Assembly (NCBI RefSeq): GCF_000787575.1
Contig: NW_012236516.1
Span: 220,921 to 284,920, forward strand
Origin: Acytostelium subglobosum LB1
Taxonomy: Eukaryota > Evosea > Eumycetozoa > Acytosteliales > Acytosteliaceae
Length of the DNA stretch: 64,000 nt
Reading direction: 5' to 3'
Shown piece by piece: positions 12,119-23,640 of the stretch (within the stretch, counting starts at the first letter, position 1; each line of letters opens with the position of its first letter). Below the pieces are notes generated by a model. The model had not been told where the DNA came from, ran no database searches, and was given only the letters and a program-made list of their open reading frames with translations. The position numbers and the translations under genes are program-made.

Positions 12119-12156
<38 letters not shown>

Positions 12157-12249
12157 TATGAATCAAATAATATAGCTAACCCTTGATCTAAAGATCATTG
12201 ATTGAATAAACATAATAATAATATATTTAACTAAGATAGATACTATACA
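11187..12249. other. Divergent intergenic region with microsatellites
   Basis: This lies between the TerD gene (-) and the Rab gene (+). It holds (GATT)n near 11251-11310, (TA)n at about 11742-11762, (TG/CA)n near 11795-11812 and 11875-11891, and (TTA)n at about 12131-12160. A minus-strand open stretch at 11970-12068 (PQYIFEDVPVTVFLQSLSRS) looks protein-like but has no ATG and no clear splice partner. Confidence 0.5.
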
Positions 12250-13079
12250 ATGGATCATAAACTACAACATCATCAACAGCATGATTATGATAAGAAGGTT
12301 GTATTACTTGGAAGTAGCGGTATGTATTTTTAACAATACTATTGATGACCAGGTTAGATAACTAATACAATGAATACAACTCATTAAGATGTTGGAAAGA
12401 CAGCCATCGTCACAAGATATGCAGAGGGAATATTCCCAACAAGGCCAATTCCGACAATTGGTTCAAACTTTCTATCAAAGAGACTGTAAGTTAGAGATGA
12501 TCATTACTTATCTTCAATGTCCAATTGATGTACATTTACTAACATAGTGATGATATTGGATGTTTGTAGTAATATAGAGGGTACAAATATGAGGTTCCAA
12601 TTATGGGATACAGCTGGACAAGATAGATTTAGATCATTGATGCCAATGTATTATCGAGGTGCCCATGTTGCTGTTATTGTCTACGATGTTACATCCATCA
12701 ACTCATTCGATAAGGTCAAGGAATGGGTCCAAGAACTACGATCAAACACTCTTGAAGATATAGGTAAATTGATTGATTGATTGATCGATGGAAGACAACC
12801 CCAAACTAACATTATTATTCATCACGAATTCTAGTATTGGTATTATGTGGCAATAAGATAGACCTTGTGGATGAGAGACGTGTTGAACGAAAGGTTGCCC
12901 AATCGTTTGCCGATCAGATCAATGCAATGTATTATGAAACATCAGCTCGAAAGAATATTGGTATTGATCATATGTTTATGGATGTTGCAACAAAACTATT
13001 GCTACTGCATCACAACCTAGTCATTCCAAAAGTAATCACACCGGATAACAAACAGTCATCCAGTGGATGTTGTAAATAA
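12250..13079 (+). CDS. Rab-family small GTPase
   Basis: Four exons (12250-12319, 12389-12485, 12570-12763, 12835-13079) give 201 aa. The third exon starts at 12570, because the TGTAG acceptor there is the one that keeps frame. G motifs are clear: GSSDVGKTAI (P-loop), PTIGSNF (switch I, Thr present), WDTAGQDRF (G3; Asp replaces the usual Glu after Gln), GNKIDL (G4) and ETSARK (G5). Switch II reads RSLMPMYYRGAHVAVIVYDV, as in Rab5/21/22-type proteins. The C-terminus SSSGCCK fits an XCCX double-prenylation site. It is a vesicle-traffic switch; subfamily is uncertain, probably Rab5/21/22-like. Confidence 0.9.
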
Positions 13080-13285
13080 ATAATATAGTAGATAATTAAT
13101 TGGACTTATCAATAATTTCGAAGTTGAGAATGATAATAGATTAAATTGGTGTCTGATTTTGATTGATTGATTGATTGATTGTTTGATTGATGGATTGATT
13201 GATTGATTGAAGGACTGTGTTCTTGAAAGATGATCCGCCGGATCATCCCCAAAGACTGTTGCAACTCTATCATGTTGATTTGGAC

Positions 13286-14716
13286 TCAATAGTCCTCATC
13301 GTCCACATCCTCATTCAAATCTTCCTCCTCTTGGTCGTCTTCGTCGTCATCCTGTTCGTCTTCCACTTCTTCTTCCTCCATCTCTTCGTCCTCTTCGTCG
13401 TCTTCTTCATCGTCTTCGTCATCTTGTTCGTCGTCCTCATCGTCCTCTTCGTCGAGAAGGAATTCTAAAAGTCTTCTTTGGATTTTATATAGATCCACGG
13501 TGAAGAAGGCTGGAAAGACTTGGGGTAGAGGAGTTCCATTGAACAGTTCACCAGTCGGTATCTGGAGTTGGTAAAGTGGAATATTATAATCATTGCAAGG
13601 ATTCAACAGATTGAGAGGATTGGGAAGGTCTAAGTTGACAGGAGGTTCTGGGGGCATCACTCCTTCATAGCCATATGGGGCGGCGTATCCTGCTGGTGAT
13701 ATAGATCTGACTATTGGGATAGCGTTGGATCGATTCAAATGGTTTGTACCGCAAGAGATGATCCTGACAGGATTGGCAGCAGCACTATTCTGATAGTATA
13801 AGACTAACATTGCAAAGTTGTCATTGTATAGTGGATAGATCTTGACACCAATCACAATTCTGATAGTGCTGGGCACTGCTGCCTTGGCCTCCACCCCAGG
13901 CACTCCAGGAGCTGCAGGGACAGCCTCTACTGCAGCAACACGATCCATGAAATAGGCCATGCACTTCTGATGTAAGACTGGAAGGGACTGAGTATACGCA
14001 GTTTCGATGATCAATGAAGGATATGGAAGTCCTTTACCATTTGAGGAGCGTGTTCGAGGGACTCTTGGTCGTAGTGGTCGCAAACAATGGTCAGGTTCTG
14101 CTGAGGAATGACCATGTTGAAGAATAAGAGTAGGGCTCCCAGCCATTATAATCTCTTGATGGTGATGGACGGCTTGATCCCTAATAATAAGAGCAAGTTG
14201 AAGGGAGCAGAATTCATGTACATCGCTTAGTATTTCATAGATCCATGCTCTTCCTTCTATGAACCATATCTTAGACTTGAATTCTGATGATACTCCTTCC
14301 TTTTGTCTTCTTTCAACAAAAGATTGGAATGTTATTGATCCAAGTTCCACGCCCCCGTCTGGAACATATCCAATCTTGAGTTAAATAGGTTAGTTTCGAC
14401 TATCTTGTACTTGAAGAAAGAATATTAATATTCTTACCTCTCTCAAATAATCAATCTTGTTTGACCATCCTTTGATTCGATTGACAATATCAATAATATT
14501 ATTTGTGTGGGGTATGTTGGAGGAACTGGAAGTTGATAAATTCATTAATGAGGTTGTAGAAGATGTTGAAGATGTTGAAGATGTTGAAGATGTTGAAGAA
14601 CTTGAAGATGAAGTGGAATTGATGATATTTTGTTTCTTTGTTATGGTTATTCCTTGCGTTCTCTGGATGAAGATTGAATTAGTAGATGTATCTTCAAAAC
14701 CAATAGTATCTGCCAT
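13286..14716 (-). CDS. Acidic-tailed protein with possible PD-(D/E)XK nuclease-like core
   Basis: Two exons (14716-14438 and 14374-13286, phase 0) give 455 aa. The N-terminus (1-75) is Ser/Thr-rich. The middle contains PYPSLIIETAYTQSLPVLHQ (about 205) and, some 50 residues on, STIRIVIGVKIYP (about 264). This spacing (Ile-Glu, then a beta strand ending in Lys) recalls Uma2/PD-(D/E)XK-like domains found in mobile-element and effector proteins of fungi and protists, but I cannot confirm the fold. Residues 375-455 are almost entirely Asp/Glu. A degenerate paralogue lies at 29828-30978. No function should be assumed. Confidence 0.7.
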
Positions 14717-15156
14717 GATTACAATAAGTAGATAATAATATTATTTGAAGATGTATAAGTATTGTTATAAGTATTGCATTGAATTAATGAAAGGAAGTTT
14801 ACATTCGATTGGTGCTGGTAGGGATCAAGTATGTATGTTATATCATCATTGTTACACCTCAGTAGGGTGATTGTAGTTAAAAGAGTGATTGGTGTCTTGT
14901 GTGGCATTCAGACTACGATTGTATAGTACTTACATTGAGAAACCTGGTAACAATGTGTGAAGGATTGTTGTAAATGATGTAGTAAACAATGGGACAAGAG
15001 ACAGGAACTTGTGTGTTACGACTCTGAGTTGTGTGTTTGAAGATGTGTGACATTTTGTAGTTCTGGTACACTTAAAAGGAAAGGAACAACAAACATTAAT
15101 TAGAGGGGATCAATGTTTATTTAGTGATTGATGGTGATTTATCAAATGAACAAACC
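14717..15156. other. Spacer upstream of the acidic-tailed gene
   Basis: It holds the promoter side of the acidic-tailed gene and the 3' flank of transketolase. Parts (an ACAAGAGACAGGAAC block near 14994 and AAAAGGAAA near 15074) reappear at 31060-31120 upstream of the degenerate copy, so the duplication included 5' flanking DNA. Confidence 0.5.
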
Positions 15157-17309
15157 CTATAACTGAAGACCAGTGTTGGCAGCCTTGATCACAGAGTCTG
15201 AAGTCATTCCAAGCTCCTTCATGACGGTGTTTCCTGGTGCTGACATGCCGAATCTGTCAATACCCACTACTCTTCCATCGAGTCCAACATACTTGTACCA
15301 GAAACTAGTCACTCCAGCCTCAATTGCCACTCTGTTTCTGCAAGAGTTTGGAAGTACAGACTCGCGGTAATCCTTGGGCTGTCGATCAAAGATCGATGTG
15401 CATGGCATTGAGACTACACGCACTCCATCGCCCAACTTCTTGGCAGCCTCGACAATGTGTTGCACCTCTGAGCCAGTGGCAATGAGTATGAGCTTGAGTG
15501 CACCCTTCTCTTTGCTGAGCACGTATCCACCTTTCAACACACCGTCTCTGCGAGTCTTGGCATCAGCCTCGGCCACAAGATTGGGTAGGTTCTGACGTGT
15601 GAGTGCCAACAGAGTTGGACCGCACTTTCTCGAGAAGGCAGAGGCAAATGCACCAGCAGTCTCCTCAGGGTCAGCGGGACGGATAACATCAAGATTAGGT
15701 ATCATACGTAGTCCGCTCACTGTCTCCACTGGCTGATGGGTTGGACCATCCTCGCCGACACCGATCGAGTCATGAGTGAATATGTAGGTCACTGGAAGAT
15801 GGCTGAGTGCGGCCAAACGAATGGATGGGCGACAGTAGTCAGAGAAGACAAGGAACGTTGCTCCAGATGGTTTGAAGATACCATGGTAGGCAAAACCATT
15901 CAATAAGGCGCACATTGCATGCTCACGGATACCAAACTTGATGTTCCTGCCACCTGGGCAGCTTGGTGTGAAGTCCCTGCCCTCCTTGATGTAGTTGAGC
16001 GTGGAGCCATGAAGGTCTGCCGAGCCACTGATCAAAAGTGGGAGTGTTTGTGCGATGGGCTGAAGCACCTCACTGCCAGCCTTACGCGTGGCAATTGAGT
16101 CCTTTGGATTGAACTCTGGGATGGCAGCCAACAACTTCTGGGGATCGACCTCATGTTGCGACGATTCAAGCAATGCGGCCAGCTGAGGATTGGCCTTCTG
16201 CCACTCCTCAAACGTCTTCTTCCATTGATTGTATCGATCGACTTGTAACTTCTTGTGGGCGGCAAAGTAGTCGCGAGTCTCCTTGGACACATAGAACTTC
16301 TCGTCGGGTAGTCCCATCGCCTTCCTGGCGGCATCAACAAACTTGACTCCGGCCTCTCCATGGCCCTTGTTGGTTCCCGCCACCTCTGGAATGCCCTTGG
16401 CAATGACAGACTTGACAATGATGGCTTGGGGCTTGTTGGTCTTGGAGTCATGGGCCGCTTGGTAGGCCTTGTACAGATCTGGAAGGCTGTTGCCGTTGGT
16501 GACGAGATGCACTTCAAAGCCCTGACTCTCGAACCTCTTGACTGCGTCTTCTGACTGAGTCTCAACGGCCATTGCATCCAGTGTCACGTCATTCGAGTCA
16601 TAAAACACAATCAAGTTGTCCAACCTATGATGGCCGGCAAAGGACAATGCCTCATGAGAGATACCCTCCTGCATGCAACCATCTCCACACAACACAACAA
16701 CTCTTTGATCAAATATCTTGTGTTGCTCAGTGTTGAACCTTTGTTTTGGTGTGATGGATGAGTGTCTTTAGTATCTTGTGATGTGTCTGTGTTGTTGTTG
16801 GCATCATCGACATACCTTGCCGCAGCCATTTTACATGACGATGCATAACCAACTGCATTGGCAATACCTTGTCCGAGTGGACCAGTCGTTGCTTCGACAC
16901 CAGGGGTATCATGGAACTCTGGATGACCTGGTGTGTTTGATTTGAACTGTCTAAAGTTCTTAATATCCTCCACAGAGATTGCATAGCCAGCCAAGTGCAG
17001 CCAGCTATACAAGAACATTGATCCATGTCCAGCCGACAGAACAAAGATATCCCTGTTCCACCATTTAGTCTAACATTGAATGAGAGTGTAAGATGAGGTG
17101 CATTGCGATATAGTATTGAATGGATCATGACTTACATCATCGGGGTTGTAACGAAGAGCGTGACCGAATAGTACACCACCGACCTCTGTTGCGCCTAGAG
17201 GGAGACCAAGATGTCCCGATGCTGCTTTGGCTACAGCATCCATGGATAGACCTCTTGACTCGGTACATGCTCTCTCCAAAGCCGGTAAATTAAGTTGATT
17301 AGATGTCAT
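15157..17309 (-). CDS. tkt: Transketolase
   Basis: Three exons (17309-17136, 17069-16816, 16738-15157) give 669 aa, the usual length for the enzyme. It transfers two-carbon ketol units between sugar phosphates in the non-oxidative pentose phosphate pathway, using thiamine diphosphate and Mg2+. Visible motifs are [14 protein letters not shown] near the start, [20 protein letters not shown], the ThDP/metal motif GDGCMQEG...[17 protein letters not shown], the catalytic Glu region FGIREHAM, and [18 protein letters not shown]. The C-terminal domain is complete (ATGSEVQ, FGMSAPG). No targeting extension is seen, so it should be cytosolic. All cofactor residues appear intact. Confidence 0.97.
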
Positions 17310-18000
17310 TACTACTATTAAAGATTGATATATAACTATTTAGTTCCTATGAAGTTGAATGAGATAATTATTGAGATTGAATGAATGAATGAATGAATGA
17401 GTGAATGAATGATGGATTGATTGAAGCACTTCACACCATGATGATCATGAAGATGGTGTGTGAGTGAACGATGCTTGACAACCACACCACACCAACCCAC
17501 CATGTCAATGCATTGGTAGTTCGTCCTTGAATGATTGATTGATCGTTCAATTACATTGGTGGTGTGATGTTCAATGTGTATGTTGTTGAATTACTTGGGC
17601 TTGTCTTGTCAACCACTTAGTCAATGTGTTTTTCATAATGGTCAGGACCTTATCATCCGAACAATGGAATGAATGAATGACTGACCGAGTTCAATGGCCG
17701 TGAGTGTGTAGATAGATGATATAATCAGGAGCAGTGTTGATCTTGTCTAAGTCAGTGGAAGATGATCGAAAGCCAGTCGGTCACCAAACCAATGAAGATG
17801 AAGATAACTATAGTTGATCTTGCCATACTAGTTGATTGATTGGTCTATTCACGACTCTGTGGGTCATCGCATCAATTGATGATCATTTGGGTGGAAGGGT
17901 CATTGTCATATGCAATGCAAACTGAATATATTATAAGTACTGATGGCTGTTGTACGAATGAATGAAAGTAACATTGAGGTTGTCTTAACACATAAACAAG
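17310..18000. other. Spacer upstream of transketolase, edge of the duplicated block
   Basis: It has (GAAT)n/(GATT)n repeats near 17379-17415 and no gene. From about 17930 on, the sequence starts to resemble DNA preceding the two other array copies (near 23060 and 28770). Confidence 0.45.
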
Positions 18001-18002
18001 GT

Positions 18003-18440
18003 GAAGTTCAGTGTTGGTGGGGGTGAAATTTGAATTTGAAATTAGCGCCCATTCGAATCGAAATAACGGTTGAGTTCAAAATGGTTGTTGGTTAGATGTG
18101 GTCCACATGTCACTACTCATCTCATTGGCATTGCACTCACTCTCTCCTACTTGTACACATACACATATACTCATACATATACAAATACATCAATAATAAT
18201 AAACAACACATTGACATGTATAACTCACCACCACGTTGTTCTGCCTTGTTGTCTCACTACTGCTGATGAGTTACATGAGTTTGAGTTATGATATCAATCA
18301 ATGAGTGAGTACAAATAGATTTCTAATTGAATCACCATCTTCTGCTTACTTATACTTTCCTCTTCTTTTCTTCTCTCTTCTCTTCTGCCTTCTCCTTGAC
18401 CTTGTGCCTTGAAGCCCGCTGTGTGTGGTCCTTGCCCAAG
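18003..18440 (+). promoter_or_regulatory. Conserved leader of hairpin array 1
   Basis: A block containing TTTGAATTTGAAATTAGCGCC, TTCGAATCGAAATAACGGTTGAG and GATGTGGTCCACATGTCAC is almost identical at 23219-23310 (leader of array 2) and recognisable at 28951-29010 (array 3). It is followed in copies 1 and 2 by matching text through TTGACATGTAT..CTCACCA and by a pyrimidine-rich tract. Conservation of the same block ahead of all three arrays suggests a promoter or 5' end for plus-strand transcripts; this is inference. Confidence 0.4.
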
Positions 18441-19715
18441 TCTGAGTCACCTTACCTCTGTCTCCAACTAGATAGACGTCCGCCACGCCACCACGTTGAC
18501 CACAGCCATGAACCTCTGTCTCCATCTGTACAGACGTCCGCCATGCCACCACGTTGTCCACAGCCCTGAGCCTCTGTTTCCAACTTGACTGAGGTGGCCA
18601 TGCTTCCTTGAGTTCCCAGTACGTCTGTCTCCCTAATCAATGAGTGAGTACTACCACCGATCACAATCTGCTCACTTATACTCTGCTTACTTACACCTTT
18701 CCTTCTTCTCTCCTCTACTCTCTACCTTCTCCTTGACCTTGTGCCTTGAAGCCAGCTGTGTGGTACCTGTCCAAGTCTGAGTCCATTCCACCTTACCGAA
18801 CCCCTCCAGCTAGACAGACGGCTCCATTGTGACTCTGCCATGCCGACCACAGTCCAGAACCTCTGCTTCCAACTTGACAGACGACTGCCGGCGTGCTGCC
18901 ACGTTGACCACAGCCACGAACCTCTGTCTCCATCTGTACAGTCGTCCGCCATGCTGCCAAGTTGTCCAGAACCTCTGTCTCCAGCTAGACTGAAGTTGCA
19001 ATGCTGCGCCGAGTACATGAACCTCTGTCCCCAACTAGACGGACTCCGCTGACCACCCATGTTGACCGCCAAGTTGCCAAGTTGTCCATCTCGAGTTGAC
19101 CACAGCCCAGAATCTCTGTCTCCAACAAGACAGACGGCCGCCATTGTGACTCGACCATTCTGACCTCCATGCTACCAAGCTGTCCACAGCCCCGAACCTC
19201 TGTCTCTATCTATACAGACGGCTGCCATAGTGACTCCGCCATGCTGACCAACGCCAGGCCAAGCTGTCCACAGCCCAGAACCTCTGTCTCCCACTAGATC
19301 ACCGCCATGCTGCCAAGGTGTCCACAGCCATGAACCTCTGTCTCCAACTAGAGAGACCTGACTCGGCCACGCTGATCGCCCATGCTGACCACCGCCACGT
19401 TACCAAGTTGTCCACAACCCAGAACCTCAAGTTGGCCACAGCCCAGAACCTCTGTCTCCAACTGCCACGTTGACACGCCTCCATGCTGCCAAGATGGCCA
19501 CCGTCGACAACCTCCGACTCCAACCAGACAGACAGCAACGATGACAAGTGCGCCGCCATCCTGCCAAGTTGTCCATCTCTAGCTGACCACAGTCCAGAAC
19601 CTATGTCTCCAACTGGACAGACGCCAAGCTGACAACCGCACTGCTATGTTGCAATCATTGACCGCAGCCATCCTGCTAGGTTGACGAGTGTATCCAACTG
19701 GAATGATCATAATCA
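18441..19715 (+). repeat. GC-rich tandem array of hairpin-forming repeats, copy 1
   Basis: About 16 imperfect units of roughly 55-60 bp. Each has a core like CCTCTGTCTCCAACTAGACA followed by GACGGCCGCCATGCTGCCAA and a GTTGACCACAGCC-type segment. Within most units CTGTCT and AGACAG (or TCTGT and ACAGA in the CCATCTGTACAGAC variant) form an inverted repeat around a CCAACT-like loop. The array has an internal duplication: the GCCTTCTCCTTGACCTTGTG leader recurs near 18388 and 18727. Stops occur in all plus frames; some minus frames stay open for up to 140 codons but show no starts or splice sites that persuade me. It is most likely non-coding. Confidence 0.65.
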
Positions 19716-20310
19716 AAGCATTAATAAACGATGAAGTCAGGAGTTGTGCAAGTGTGACTTGGAAGGAGAATAAAAACAATTGGAAAAGTACAACTCAATG
19801 ATGTCGCCTGGGCACGGTTGCTGCCCAACGGCTTTAAAAAAAATAAAGGCAGCACTTGTGACAATGAGAAGAAACTCTCAAAGTCAACAAAGTTGCTGCC
19901 ATACCTGTCTCGACGCTGCCCAAAGTCTAATAGCGACAGGTGTAGTCCCCAGGCCGTGCCCACCCCTCTTACATGGTGGGCCCACCCGTCCCTCTTGCAT
20001 GACAGGCCGACCCATCCCTCTTGCATGATGGGCCACGGCCACCTCCTTGCGGAGATGGCCAAATGGTGATGGGAGGAAATGTTAGTAGTATTCGGTCCTG
20101 GAAAGGTCCACCTCAGCTTGGCCTGGCTTGGCTCGGCGGCATGGCACACGGTCTGGCACGGCACTGGCACGGCACTGGATGACTTGGAGGGAATAGACCT
20201 CGCAACGACAGGTCATCGTGTGAATGAATCACAACGTCTCCACTGTGTCATCTGGGTTCGGGTGATGGATGTAGGACCACTGATTGGTGCGTTGGTAACT
20301 CGACTTTGAT
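19716..20310 (+). repeat. Conserved 3' block of duplicated unit 1
   Basis: It begins with AATAAACGATGAA (a polyadenylation-like signal) and runs through ATGTCGCCTGGGCACGGTTG, an A-rich tract flanked by GCTGCC/GGCAGC, three 26-bp repeats of the (T/C)CTTGCATGA(T/C)(A/G)GGCC type near 19968-20035, and GTCATCGTGTGAATGAATCA. The matching block at 25188-25770 is very close to identical over most of its length. No gene is recognised. Confidence 0.55.
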
Positions 20311-20433
20311 GATGTTGTTGTTGTTGTTGTTGATGTTGGTGGTTGATTGGTTTCAATCGCCAGCCGAGAGATATTTGGGTTATACCCATCACTCATCTGC
20401 TTGATCGACGGCAAGATATATCGATGTGAATTA

Positions 20434-21170
20434 CTATTTGTTGAAAAGGAGAGGGACCGGAGGAGATAGGACAGGCTCATCCACCTCATAATCTGGTGAT
20501 GGTGGATATTGGTATCTGAGTTGTTGGTGGTGGCCAATGTCTTCTTGGGTGACTGGATGACTAGATGGTAATGTTGGATATAGTTGGTCTCCAGGTCTCG
20601 GTCCGAGGTCGGAAGGTTGTTGATTGATTTCATTGTCTTGGATGAAAAAGACATGGACGAGGATGGTTAGTACTTGGTTTGACAGCAGACAGACAGACAT
20701 CACTCAATCAATGAATGAATGAGTTCATTTGAGGTAAACATACGATTTGGTCCCATTTGATTTGGGGTGGATACTGGTTGCCTTCTGGGGTAGACAGGCA
20801 ACGATCGTAATATCCTGAGACAGATACAGTGAATGAGTTGGACATTACTATTCTCCTGGTTGAGAGGAGCGTATGGGACAGTATTCGCAATGACAAATGC
20901 GACATCAAGAGGAACCCTGCGTGAGAACCCGACTCCATCTTGATCCTTTCCAAATAAAATCTTTGGTCGCCTGTTGTCGAACAGTGGTCTGATTGGTTTG
21001 ACGTATGGGAGTATGAGAAGTGTCGCGCCAATGTCAATGAAGACCTTGAACTTCCGGATGATTGTGCCTTTTTTGGTGGCCAGAAGCAAGGTCTTGGGGA
21101 CTGTCGGGTCAAACAACAGTCTAAGGGGCTTGGCTGGTGGGTAGAGTGATTGAATATAATTAAATTGCAT
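20434..21170 (-). CDS. Unknown 209-aa protein, paralogue 1
   Basis: Two exons (21170-20744 and 20636-20434) give exactly 209 aa, the same as the paralogue at 25889-26619, with the intron at the same place and phase. The N-terminal exon has an internal repeat of the form R(L/P)LFD...PK.LL (residues about 16-32 and 62-76). The second exon is Pro-rich and ends YQYPPSPDYEVDEPVLSPPV. No signal peptide, membrane helix or known domain is visible. The two paralogues share only about a quarter to a third of residues in exon 1 but are nearly identical at the C-terminal end and in much of the flanking DNA. Function unknown. Confidence 0.7.
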
Positions 21171-21199
21171 TGTAATAATAATAATAAATCGAGTTGAAG

Positions 21200-21560
21200 A
21201 AGGCGTAGTAGTGTTGGAAAACACTGTTTAAAGTGATATTATTGTTATGTAGATAATAGTTTTGGAATAGCCGAAGTAGAGAGTCTATAAATAATAATAA
21301 TTATAAATATTAGATTGATATTATTGATTGAGGGAGAACCAATGTTAGTATTCTGAATTAGAATGATGATAGTATGATAATAACTTAGTAATAATGTTAT
21401 ATAAGTGTACATACATGTAATTGAGTGATATGGTAATGAGTGATGTCAATGCCCACTTGTCCAAGGACATTCACAGCAATGAGAGTGTCTGTGAGTGGGT
21501 GAGTAGTGACACCCTCACACACACACACACACTAACACATATAAACACACATTTTGAATT
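21200..21560 (-). promoter_or_regulatory. Conserved upstream region of 209-aa paralogue 1
   Basis: The stretch GTTGGAAAACACTGTT, then GAATAGCCGAAGTA.AGAGTCTAT and GTCAATGCCCACTTGTCCAA reappears at 26646-26940 upstream of the second paralogue, nearly unchanged apart from AT-rich indels. It ends in a (CA)n tract near 21520. Confidence 0.45.
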
Positions 21561-21576
21561 AAATATTTAAATATAT

Positions 21577-21786
21577 TTAATTAACAGATTGACCATTTAA
21601 CGGTCCATTTGAATTTGTATCACTCAATACCATCTCAGTGTCATCATCAATGAAGTTCACGTTGATGAGCCTTGATTGAGGCACGATTGTTCCAACTGGA
21701 TACTCACAGTATTCTGATGAATGAATGAATGAGCTTTGTTGTAAGAGACTGCTCTGATGTCCATTGTGATCTTGATGAGCTTGCAT
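21577..21786 (-). CDS. Possible small ORF ending in a block identical between duplicated units
   Basis: An ATG-initiated frame (21786 to 21577) encodes 69 aa: MQAHQDHNGHQS..., ending LINVNFIDDDTEMVLSDTNS and NGPLNGQSVN. Roughly the last 100 bp are identical at 27057-27160. In the second unit the same ATG exists (27300) but a changed number of GAAT repeats and a 32-bp insertion put it out of frame with the conserved end, so either copy 2 is broken or the conserved segment is the last exon of a longer spliced gene. Unknown family. Confidence 0.35.
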   Translation of the reverse strand: MQAHQDHNGHQSSLLQQSSFIHSSEYCEYPVGTIVPQSRLINVNFIDDDTEMVLSDTNSNGPLNGQSVN

Positions 21787-21819
21787 GTTATCGGTGTTCT
21801 GTCTGTTTGTCTGTCTCAA

Positions 21820-23000
21820 TGTCTCTAGCTGTCTGTCTGACTGTTTATGTATGTTTGATTAATCGATTGAATGAGGTCAGAGCATCCAATATGGGCTGAG
21901 GGTTGATCCTATGTTCTATTTTGCTGGGACAGACTACTGGTTGAATGACTGACTGACTGGGTGGGTGTTGTATGAATGGTGATACATGTCGCTTGATTGG
22001 AGTTCGCCAGGTTTTGTCTTGATGTGTTTGCCTGTAATCGATGTTGACCTAGCGTCTTGTTCATCAATCCCAACTGGCGATGGAGAACTAATGTGCTCGA
22101 CCTTGATGTGACCGATCTGACTGACTGACTGGCCATTCCAGCTCCCACACCTATTGGACGAGGTTCGATCCAATGTTGTTAACGCGCTGCGTGAAACAAT
22201 GTTGATGGACTGGTACCTGCTCGCAAGATTGTCTCTCTCACTGGCGCCATGTTGACTAAATGTGTTTGCCTTTGTGATGTGATACATGGTGCCTTTCCCG
22301 ATTGATGTCTAGCCATTGTCCTCACTGATGTTGGTGGACTTCGTCACCAATGCTGTCTAATCATACAAAATGTTGCACAATCCTAAAGCTTTGAGGATTC
22401 ATTGATGGTGATGCGACTCTCGACTAACGATCTATGAGTGACCATCATCGAGTGGCAGTCAAACGAAGTTTGGCCACCCAATACCACGTTTGGATGTTGC
22501 TGTGTTCTTTGGGGATCTCTTGCCCTTCAACTCTATTTAGAAAGTCTGCCACGCGCCAGGTTAGTCATCAATGAAACTCAATCAATTGAATGTTTAATAT
22601 ATACATACACTTCGTTTCTCTCGACAGTCCTTTGTTTGGTCTTCTGGTCGTTGGATCTTGAATTGAGGTCGATGTAGCAATTACTTGTCCACTTTCATCA
22701 ATCTCTGAGTGTTGTCTTTGGGACGTTGCTGAAGCATTCCCCATGAAGAATTATGACTCCTGGAGAGGCGTCTATACCTGAAGTCAAGTGCTTGCCATGC
22801 TGCGTGTATCTTAGTCGAGACTCGTGACCGAGAAAGATGATCAATTAATTGGTGATCCAGGCTTTTGGGAGTGATAGTTAGAGAACCAGAACCGGGCGGA
22901 CCGACTGTCCTCAGCATCACAGACAGGACTGTTAATAGCATTGGCTCCTGCATCAAGTAGCACACGTTAGATTGAAGTCAAGCAGAGTTGACTTGATTGG
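21820..23000. other. Duplicated non-coding part of unit 1
   Basis: It includes a (TGAC)n tract near 21940-21960 and 22110-22130, a GAGGATTCATTGATGGTGATG block (22392) that recurs at 28188, and CATGCTGCGTGTATC (22797), which recurs at 28443. No reading frame is preserved between the two units, so I regard it as non-coding or decayed. Confidence 0.45.
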
Positions 23001-23189
23001 ATGAGTGGTGTCCATGTCCACTTGCCAATCTTAATTGATTGGTCGAGTCATGACGAGAAGACATATAATAGGTACTGATGTATGAATGAATGAAGTGTTG
23101 TGAAGGATACAATGAACACAAATAAATATCTTGGGAATGTTCCCCAACTGTTTTGGTTGACCAGAAGTCACAACAACACCTATTGACCA

Positions 23190-23640
23190 ATAAAACAAAG
23201 TGAAGTTCAATGTGGGTGTAAATTTGAATTTGAAATTAGCGCCCTTTCGAATCGAAATAACGGTTGAGTACAAAATGGTCGTTGGTTCGATGTGGTCCAC
23301 ATGTCACTCGGACTCTGGGTCACCACTCATCTCATTGGCATTGTACTCACTCTCTCCTACTTGTACACATATACATACATATATATATACATACTTATGC
23401 TTTTACTCATACTAATATATCAATAATAAACAACACATTGACATGTATCACTCACCACGTTGTTATGCCTTGTTGTCTCACTACTGCTGATGAGTTACTA
23501 ATGAGTTTGAGTTATGATATCAATCAATGAGTGAGTACTAAATGACTTCTAATTTCATCACCATCTGCTGCTTACTTCAACTATCCTCTTCTTCTCTTCT
23601 CTCTTCTCCTCTGCCTTCTCCTTGACCTTGTGCCTTGAAG
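23190..23640 (+). promoter_or_regulatory. Conserved leader of hairpin array 2
   Basis: Same block as at 18003-18440 (AATTTGAAATTAGCGCCC, AATAACGGTTGAGTACAAAA, GATGTGGTCCACATGTCAC), with small indels. It is followed by the same TATATATACATAC stretch, TTGCCTTGTTGTCTCACTAC text and pyrimidine tract. Confidence 0.4.
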
